From the NCBI GenBank assembly GCA_963971225.1, contig OZ020267.1:153379920-153443919 (forward strand): a stretch of 64,000 nt of DNA, given 5' to 3'. The position numbers and the translations under genes were made by a program. Within the stretch, counting starts at the first letter, position 1, and every line of letters starts with the position of its first letter. This DNA comes from Melieria omissa. Its lineage: Eukaryota; Arthropoda; Insecta; Diptera; Ulidiidae. The notes under the pieces are model-generated. The model was not told where the DNA came from. It saw nothing but the letters and a program-made list of their open reading frames with translations, and ran no database searches. Below are positions 57,101-64,000 of this stretch, one piece after another.

Positions 57101-60100
57101 ACACAAATACATAGGTGAACGGTATGTGCATGCATTAAACATGTGGAGACATACATATGTTTGTTAACCGCACTCTGTGAATGATCTAAAGCAAACACCG
57201 TATACTCTCTTGTTCTCTCTGTGCAGGTAACTAGAGTAGCTGCCACTTTGTCGAAAACTTCAAGTCGCAAACTTTATAGTCGTCATCTGTGGAGAACAAA
57301 ATGTTGGAAGTGCTGCAGGTAAGTTTTGGTAACCGAATGCAGCGCTGCCGCTTATGAAATGAAAAGAAACTACTAGAGTTACAAAGCTGTTAAAAAGGTT
57401 GTGAGGCGAAGCAAGGAGAACATTTTATGTTAGAAATGCAAGAAGCACAAGAGGCAAAAGAATTGTAAGTACAGCATGCGGTAAGTGGATTAACATAAAC
57501 CGATAACTGCCTGAATTGCACACATATTGTGTTCCGCCACAGTTGAAAATTGCTGATGTTGTTGTTGATAGTTCCAACCTATTTGCGGTACACCAAAGTT
57601 GAGCAAATCTAATGCGTTAGCACTGGATTAAGCTCATTAACTTTTAGCGGTCTTGGGATGTGATGCAAAATTTACAATTCCGATAAGCCTCGAGTACAGA
57701 TTGTGCAGTGCCATTGTCGGTTGTTGCTTCTTCTGCACCTATTCGCCTCATGAAGCGCGTCTACTTTGTCCCTTTTTCCGCAGGACGCACATTTGCGCAC
57801 ATTAAACTCCTTTCTCTTTTATGCTACAATTAACATCTCCACTGAAATGGTAGTAATACCCAATTTTGATGTTTTTTCTTCATTTTGGCTAAACATTTAA
57901 TTACGTTCATTAAGAGTAAATGGTGTTTTTGTTTTTTGCCTCCTCACTTTCTCGTATAATTTTGTATATATGTCGGTATATATGCGTAGTTGAATGCATG
58001 TTTCGTTTCCCACTACACCTGCGTGTGTCTGTCTGTTTGTACGCGTGTCTATTCAATTTTTGTTTTTTTCAGCTCCGATCTGCGTTTGTTTTTATTTTTT
58101 GATTTTGTTTATTTGATATCGCAGTGGGCAAACTTCAATCTCCCATCACAGAGCGTCCCTTCATGCGAACCTGCTCAATTAGGTTGGTGTTGTTGTTGCT
58201 ATTGTCGCGGTCGAGTGTCGCCGTTGCTTTCTGATGTCGAATAGGGACAATCACACAATATTTCCTCGCATTCTTTCGTCCTTTTCGCTAAATTACAGTT
58301 CAGCGAGTTTAGAATGTGCAGCGGTGACAACAACAAAACAACAGCAAATAATTAATGTTACACGTTTTCGTGGGTATTTTTTGTTTGTGGTTGGCCTCTC
58401 TGCGGGTTGTTTATTCTAATTTAAAGCTCAATTTTCACTTAATATTACTTGACAGCGAACATCGAGAGCGTTCACGGGCCATGCGGCTCGAAACGGGGAA
58501 TATCCAAATTTTATTTATTAGCTCCGCTAATGGTGGCGCTGCAGCACTGTGGCTCGACGGCTGCCGTTGTGCTATGGCAATTAAAAATACCACCAAGTAT
58601 AATTAGCTTAAAACTTGGCAGGAATTATTATTGGCTGCGGCTTTTCGGGTGACTTCAAAGCAATTAAATGCAACTGTGGAAGCGAGTTTTTCAATTAGAG
58701 CAAATAATGGGAATTTGTTGATGGTTTTGCGTTAGAGCAGATGATAAACAAGAACTCAATAAGAGGAGATTTCAATTTAGAAGCACGGACTGCATTCGTC
58801 GATCACATCTGGCGCTTCGAATCACATTCATGCAAGTGCCAGTTAAAGGTGGATGATAACTTCGGATGAGTATTCAGGTGTTAATGAGCTAATTAGCACT
58901 TTGGGATGTGCCTAACGCACTCAATCAAATAGACATTACTGACTTCTGGGGCCTTACAAAGCTGAGTTACAGTCTGAAAGTACATAATATGTATATATGT
59001 TTATGTGTTGCTATGTTTTAATCGTTTTGAAACACAACATCGGAACGTGAACTGGACACACTACTCAAATGGGCAGGAAATATTTACTCAAAACTGCGCA
59101 ATAACTGCTTTCCATATTTGAATTATCATTCTAAATATACAAGGAAATTGTTATGTATTTCCTCAACTGCTGCACATGTCCAATATACACGCGGAACTCA
59201 ATACTTCCATTTTGTATTGGTTTAGTCAAAAATTGCAAGTGCGCAAAGGAAGAAAAAATACGTTTAAAATCCAAACGCGTTGGCAGTGGCTTTGTGTAAA
59301 AAATACATTGACTATTTTTGCTGTTAACCCAACAACTATTTGTGCTCGATTTTTGCCTTTCAGTACTGCTGCCGGACGACTTATGTGCACAAATGGTTTT
59401 CAGGCCTAACAAACCATAAGCCGCTTAAAATAAACGCTTAATATGTGCGCGACCACGTCTCAGTCGAGGGGGTGTGAACGCAACGTGTAGAGAGTAGACG
59501 TGTGATTTTATTTACCACACAGCGTGGCGCACCATTTCGTAATCCCAAACTAATTGAGCCACGAATTTCTCTATTGAGGATACCGTCGATCTTGTTTGAC
59601 AATTTTTCAGCTTTTCGCGCACTTACCCAGTATGATGATGAGGCAGACGAAAATGGCACCCAACGCACCCATGCTTAGCTTCAACCGTTGACCTTCCTGC
59701 ACGAGTTCGCAGTTCTCGCCCCAGTAGCCTTCCGGGCAGATGCAGCGATAACGCAGTCGCGGCTCCAAGTTGATGCAGGTGGCGCCGTTCAGGCAGGGCA
59801 GATCGAGGCACTCGTTCCGATCGACGCAGCCTTTGGTGTCGGCGGACATGATGCGACCTTCACTGCAGCTGCAAGCATTTCGCAAATATTTGAGGTTAGT
59901 AATTGCAGATTTAAAAACCGATTTAGTATTGCTTCGGGCGTCGAAAGTGCAAGTCATACACAAGTAAATAATAATTGCTTTTATTGGGCGCAGGGCAGAA
60001 ACTGAAAATTGAGGCACAACAAGGCAAGGAGGCTGCCAACGCTCTTCATGGATTTGCCGTTGCCACGGTTGAAAAAAATTAAATCCATGAATTAAGGCAA

Positions 60101-63100
60101 AGCCGCAAAAGCGTAGCGCGCGAAACGCACACAAAAAGGAAAGTGTAAAAAATACTCGACGGCCGAACATCAAGGAGCAAGTTCCCAGAAGACACCGCCG
60201 GCAATATAAACCAGCAACAAAATTAAATAACAGTTAATGAACTGTAAAGCAACACACCGCACAAAATGTTTGTGCAGAAAGATGAATACAACGGCGAAAC
60301 TGCGTGAGCCGGTCGCATTCATTCTGAAAGTATTTAACTACAATTTGCAGCTTGGTTTGCGCCCGGATTGCGTTGAGTGTAGGTGGAGGCAAGAGAAATT
60401 GCAATAATATGAACGGATAAACAGGCACTCGGATACTCGGTCAGATGGACGGGCGTGGACGCTGGAAGCGTGCCGACAAATTAAAAAGATTGCAGTGATT
60501 CTGCAAACACTGCAGAAGGTTTTTATGGCTACGAGGCACAAATTGAGAGAAGAATTGTGCGGTGGCGCATGCAACAGAATCAAATTCTTTTCCTTATTCG
60601 ACCGAATCTAATTTAAACTGTACACCCAGTGCACGTTTCTGAATGCAGCCATTGCAATTCAACTCCCATGTGTCGCTTGTTGTTGGTCGCTGAGTTGTAT
60701 TTTACGCTCCCGAAACTGTGTCGTTGACTGGCGTATGGCGCCAATTGCGTGCAACGAGCTTCGCATTCATGTGGTTGGATTCGGTTACAATTCGAAATGC
60801 AATTCGCCACCGCTTTCTACCTCATCGACAGCTGGCAATTCGAGCAGCGAGCACATGGCGTGGCAGCGGAAAAGATGCAAAATCAAAAGTCAACACCGAC
60901 AGCGAAAACACAAGAAAATTGTCATCATTTCGACAATTGTTACGTGTTAGCGAAATGTCCTGGCAGCTGTGATTGCGACAACACAATCACCATATTGGCT
61001 TCAGTCGCCCACGCAGTGCCGGCACATGCATGCATACTTATGTGAAAATAGTGGTTATAGGTTAGTACAATTGATGTTCTGCTCGCTGTGTGCGGCTGGT
61101 GTGTGATATACATTGAAGCAATTTGCATTTCGCAAATTGTCATTTGTGGGTATAAACCTCGTCAAGTACATTGAGTCCATTCAGAAATCGGTTGATCATA
61201 AGCCAATCAATTTCAACTGGCTTAAGGTGATTCGTGTATGCAGAGCTAAATATTAACATACATACATACATAATTAGTGGCTTAGATACTTACGTGCACT
61301 CGTACTCATTCCACAAATCAACACAGTCGAACGGGTCTGGGCATATAACGTTCGAGCAGGGTCGATTTGAGGGGCAGTTGCGCTCCAAATTTCTGGCCAT
61401 TGTCGCCTGTCCCCACTGTGTGCCATTCATGGAGGGCGGCAGGGGTAAATGTTTGCCATCTAGTCTGCTCGATAAAAGGATTAAACAGACGAAAGGTGCG
61501 AACGTTAGAGCACAAAAGCAGCCAGCAACAAAAGAACAAACGTCAAAGTCAAAGCGTTTAATGGCCGACAGCAGCAACCGCCATGTAGCAAAACCCATGA
61601 TGATAGCTGCTGCAGTTGGCGGCCTAATGAAACACGTGAGCCGAAATTTGCAGCCAGGCTGAATTTCCGCCTAATCGCGTTTATTGCTTTATGAACAGCA
61701 TTTTTTGTTGTTGCTGTTTTGCTGCACATTATGACAACATGATCAACGCCTTCAACAAGCTCAACAACAATGACAACAAAAACAACAACAACCGCTCTGC
61801 TATTGGCAGCATTACACTCACCTAATGTCATCGAGGCAGCTTTTTTGAAAATCCGACTGCACCTCGAACGTTTTAACACCCGTATATTCCGCCTTGCCGC
61901 CCGCATAAACGCCCTCCTGCTTGTCTATGGACAGCCATTGATGTCCCTCGTATTGAAACGTTTCATTGTAGCGCCGCCCCTCGCCGCCGTCCAGCTCGAG
62001 CATCGCTGCCGAGCCGTAGCGATTAACACGCACCACATGCCACTGTCCATCGTTAACGGTGATGGCGCCCAGCAGCAGCCGCTGCTCCTCGGCCCGCAGT
62101 GAATTCAAATTGAAGCGAAACTGCAGATGGCCCTGGCTCAGCTCGAGTATTGCGTATTCACGCTGGTGCTGATCGCTCACGCGGAACAGTTCGCCCTGTT
62201 GTTCGCGTGTGCGAAATCGCAGCTGCAGCTGTGTGCTGAAGCGGTCCGGCTCGAAACTTAATGCGAATTTAACGTAGCTTTGCGGTTTGAACGTGGTCGG
62301 TATGGTGGGTAGGTTGCAGGTGGGGCCCGTCCAGCCGGGCCGGCAGTAGCACTTGGCCTGCACGAGGCTGGCGACGCAGTTGCCCTGCTCCCAGCAGCGT
62401 GCCGTGTGATCGGTCTTGAGGCACACCTCGTCGGTTTGCGGGCAGGCGGGATAGCTGTTGCGCGCCAGTGCCGGAAACGCCAAGTCGTAGTGCTCCGAGT
62501 TGTGCACAACATTGCGTATGCAGCCGTCGAAGCCCTTCGACGTGAACGCGTACTGCCAGTGGTAGAGCGCTTGGTCGAAGTGCTGCCGATAGAGGCCGCC
62601 CAGCTGCAGGGGTACGTTGAGGTTGAGTGCTTCATTGAACGGCGGTATCTGGCCGCGTGCCTGGCAGGAGTTGTCATCGAATTCGGGCGCCGAACCGTCC
62701 TCCATCTCGTAAACTTCGGCCGTGCGGCAGAAATCCACAACCATGCGTACGTTTTCGCTATCCCAGAAAATGTCCAGCCGGTGCCACACGCCGTCGTCGA
62801 GCGTTTTCTTCGTTTTGACGCGCAACTCCAAGGTGCCCGAACCGAAGTCGATGAGCAGCCGCGGATAGCCCTGTTCCAGTTCGACGGCGATGAAGTCGGT
62901 CAGCAGCAGCTCGTCCGCCTTGGGCGGCACAATGGGCCCGTTGTAGAGTATCAAACCATCGGCTTCGTTGGTGATGAATTCCAGGCTCAAATGTGATTCG
63001 TCGCAAAGCTGTAGCGGCGGATACCAGGCCCAGCCATTGCCGCGAAAGCTGCGCGTGGTCTGCTGGCAGCGCGGTCCGTTGTAGCCCACCGGACAGGCCA

Positions 63101-64000
63101 CACACTTGGGCCCGTTGCGTGTGTCCACACAGCGCCCGCCATTGTAGCACCGATGTGTGCGACACGTTTCGTCCTGACTGAACGTTCTGGCCTTGCACGC
63201 GCATTCGGCGCTGATGTTTAGCCGCACCCCAACCAGGGCAGTCTTGTTTGCACTCACCGTGTACGGTGTCTTATTGTTAATGTCCACGTGACTCGAGCAG
63301 GAGCCCTCGCAGTGCTCCTGCTCGTACAGGCACTCGTCGATGCCCACCATTGTGATGTTCAGTCCTACCTCTTTCTCGATCTCCTCGCGGTGCATCAGCA
63401 CGACGCCGTTGAGCCGCACAGCCTTGAAGTAGGGCTGCTGGGTGGCCGAGCGCGCGGCGAAGTGCACATCCGTCAGCAGTGGCTGCTCCGACTTTAGCTG
63501 CACACTGAACACGTCCACGTTCTCGCGATCGGTGTAGAGCAGCTCGGCCAATTTGTCCCGAAACCGTTCCAGCTTCGAGCGCTGCAGCTTGTGATGCGTG
63601 TAGTCCCAGACGCGAATGAACTCCTCGTCGCTGGTGCCTGCCAGCCGAATCGAGCCGGACTGCTGAACCCCTTCGTGCGTTATGTCGCGCACTATCACCG
63701 TTATGTTCGCCGGCACATCGACCTGACCCTGCTCGCGATCGTACACCTTGAAGCGCAGCTGATAGCGGCCGCGTCGTGTGCCGGCGCGCATCAACACCAG
63801 TCCGGTGTCGGTGTCGAGCTTGAAGCGCTGGTGCTCCTGCGCCTCCCAGTAGTACTTCTTATCGGGCACATCCCAATCGTCCAAATCGTGCACGTAAACG
63901 CGCCCAATTTGAGTATCGTGCGATTGTCCTTGGTAATTGTAGACGATGATGTCCTTGCTGCCCGGCAGCATTTTATTATCGTTCACATCACCGATGATGA
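54013..64000 (-). CDS. CadN2: Type III classical (neural-type) cadherin, 3' part, probably CadN2
   Basis: This is the 3' portion of a calcium-dependent homophilic adhesion receptor of the plasma membrane. Exons, read on the minus strand: 64000-61822, 61464-61294, 59868-59627, 56037-55816, 55641-55471, 54149-54013. All five introns are GT-AG, and codon phases match at every junction, giving 1039 codons plus TAA. Domain order: last cadherin repeat (DVNDN linker at the window edge), cysteine-rich primitive cadherin region, EGF, laminin G, EGF, laminin G, EGF, one transmembrane helix, and a cytoplasmic tail with an acidic juxtamembrane motif ([14 protein letters not shown]) and a distal catenin-binding region ([31 protein letters not shown]). 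This layout is that of arthropod CadN and CadN2. I favour CadN2 from remembered tail features ([21 protein letters not shown]), so the paralogue call is inference. The gene is 5' incomplete because the upstream exons lie outside the window. Introns are 357, 1425, 3589, 174 and 1321 bp. Exons are clearly more GC-rich than the surrounding DNA. Confidence 0.93.
54247..55158. mobile_element. 912-bp DNA-transposon-like repeat in the last CadN2 intron
   Basis: The ends are CATTAGACTGGATTTAGTG and, inverted, CATTAAACTGGATTTATTG (17 of 19), flanked by TA on both sides (54245-54246, 55159-55160). A second inverted pair further in shares CCAAAAAATTTTGGAGCT and CTAAATGGCGTCGCAT. There is no recognisable transposase, so this is a non-autonomous or decayed element. 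It lies between two CadN2 exons and leaves their splice sites intact. Confidence 0.68.
55471..55641 (-). CDS. CadN2: CadN2 exon: proximal part of the catenin-binding tail
   Basis: A 171-bp exon with acceptor GCGACAG and donor GTGAGT. My translation from the minus strand reads [20 protein letters not shown], then [20 protein letters not shown], then [17 protein letters not shown]. The [10 protein letters not shown] and SLSSLAS blocks match the catenin-binding segment of classical cadherin tails. It is open in one frame throughout, and phase 1 at both ends fits its neighbours. Confidence 0.93.
55816..56037 (-). CDS. CadN2: CadN2 exon: second half of the transmembrane helix and juxtamembrane tail
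   Basis: A 222-bp exon with acceptor ACTTGCAG and donor GTGAGT. It completes the helix (VLALIFVLY), followed by a basic stop-transfer run ([11 protein letters not shown]), then [12 protein letters not shown] and the acidic motif [14 protein letters not shown] with ITPLQIPIG. In classical cadherins this part binds p120-type catenin. The end ([10 protein letters not shown]) is followed by a Tyr codon split 1+2 across the next intron, which is only 174 bp. Confidence 0.93.
56038..59626 (-). other. CadN2 intron that splits the transmembrane helix
   Basis: A 3589-bp AT-rich intron between the two halves of the membrane helix, with GTAAGT donor and TTGCAG acceptor on the minus strand. I looked for a second copy of the EGF/transmembrane exon, because the Drosophila paralogue CadN has alternative exons in this part of the protein, and saw none. 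No mobile element was recognised in it. Confidence 0.8.
59627..59868 (-). CDS. CadN2: CadN2 exon: EGF module and first half of the transmembrane helix
   Basis: A 242-bp exon with acceptor TTGCAG and donor GTAAGT. It encodes [14 protein letters not shown] and a calcium-binding-type EGF ([16 protein letters not shown], then [12 protein letters not shown]). A short stem ([14 protein letters not shown]) follows, then the start of a hydrophobic helix ([12 protein letters not shown]). The intron that follows splits the membrane helix after the first base of a Val codon (phase 1) and is 3.6 kb long. Confidence 0.94.
59869..61293 (-). other. CadN2 intron
   Basis: A 1425-bp intron with no additional exon, RNA gene or mobile element that I can recognise. 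Confidence 0.8.
61294..61464 (-). CDS. CadN2: CadN2 exon: end of laminin G 2 and start of the membrane-proximal EGF region
   Basis: A 171-bp exon with acceptor ATCGAGCAG and donor GTAAGT. The first base completes an Arg codon split with the preceding exon. It reads [10 protein letters not shown], then [15 protein letters not shown], then a cysteine-rich stretch ([18 protein letters not shown]) and ends in YEC plus two bases of Thr. Both ends are phase 2. Confidence 0.94.
61822..64000 (-). CDS. CadN2: CadN2 exon: last cadherin repeat, cysteine-rich region, EGF, laminin G, EGF, start of laminin G 2
   Basis: A single 2179-bp open exon that runs off the right edge. Counting from codon 63986-63984 as residue 1, residues 1-108 are the last cadherin repeat, entered through the calcium-binding DxNDN linker. 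About 110-262 is the primitive classical cadherin region, with cysteines in [14 protein letters not shown] and ECACK. About 272-308 is an EGF module ([13 protein letters not shown]). About 315-500 is laminin G 1, about 518-558 EGF 2 ([19 protein letters not shown]), and from 565 laminin G 2. The donor is GTGAGT after the codons for LDDI plus AG, so the intron is in phase 2. The exon ends inside laminin G 2, which the next exon completes. Confidence 0.95.

Noticed and set aside
62258..63204. Long open frames overlapping the CadN2 exon
   Set aside because: They are shadow frames of the GC-rich cadherin exon. The cadherin frame has clear domains and splices correctly.
1..64000. CRISPR arrays, bacterial operons, riboswitches, rRNA genes
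   Set aside because: No spaced identical repeats, no compact gene clusters and no rRNA sequence seen. The window is eukaryotic nuclear DNA.

Overview
The window looks like dipteran nuclear DNA, probably a higher fly and perhaps a tephritid-like fruit fly. The reasons are large AT-rich intergenic spaces full of CA/TG microsatellites, GT-AG introns, and at the right edge a cadherin gene most like the Drosophila CadN/CadN2 pair. The species cannot be fixed from sequence alone.

Only one host gene can be supported. It is the 3' part of a type III classical cadherin, most likely CadN2, on the minus strand from 64000 down to a stop codon at 54013. Six exons join in frame across five GT-AG introns and give 1039 codons plus stop: the end of the cadherin-repeat array, a cysteine-rich region, EGF and laminin-G modules, a transmembrane helix and a catenin-binding tail. 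The upstream exons lie beyond the right edge.

The remaining ~54 kb to the left holds no recognisable host coding sequence. Its content is non-coding DNA with a diverse set of transposable elements. From left to right: a decayed DNA element with a fragment of a repeat-encoded insect protein (about 976-2710), which itself carries an 83-bp piggyBac-like MITE and a 136-bp MITE; MITE-like elements at 6626, 9294 and 11426; a complete LOA-type non-LTR retrotransposon with both ORFs open and a 12-bp target duplication (20451-25944); a pogo-like short element (31044-33081) interrupted by a 1.57-kb Tc1-like transposon (31280-32849); a 1.85-kb Transib element (36948-38800) with ends CACAGTG and a CGCCG duplication; a piggyBac-like non-autonomous element (44286-45008); a ~300-bp ATTTT satellite tract (45620-45925); a Helitron (50003-51177) carrying a tRNA-derived SINE-like insert; and a MITE inside the last CadN2 intron (54247-55158).

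The most interesting item is the Transib element. Transib is the transposon superfamily related to the RAG1 core. Both ends here show the exact V(D)J heptamer CACAGTG, followed about 24 nt inward by a nonamer-like ACAAAAA stretch. Its transposase is decayed, and its recognisable pieces lie on opposite strands. The LOA-type element is also notable: its ORF2 has no ATG before the one placed a single base after the ORF1 stop (TAA-T-ATG), which suggests stop-restart translation.
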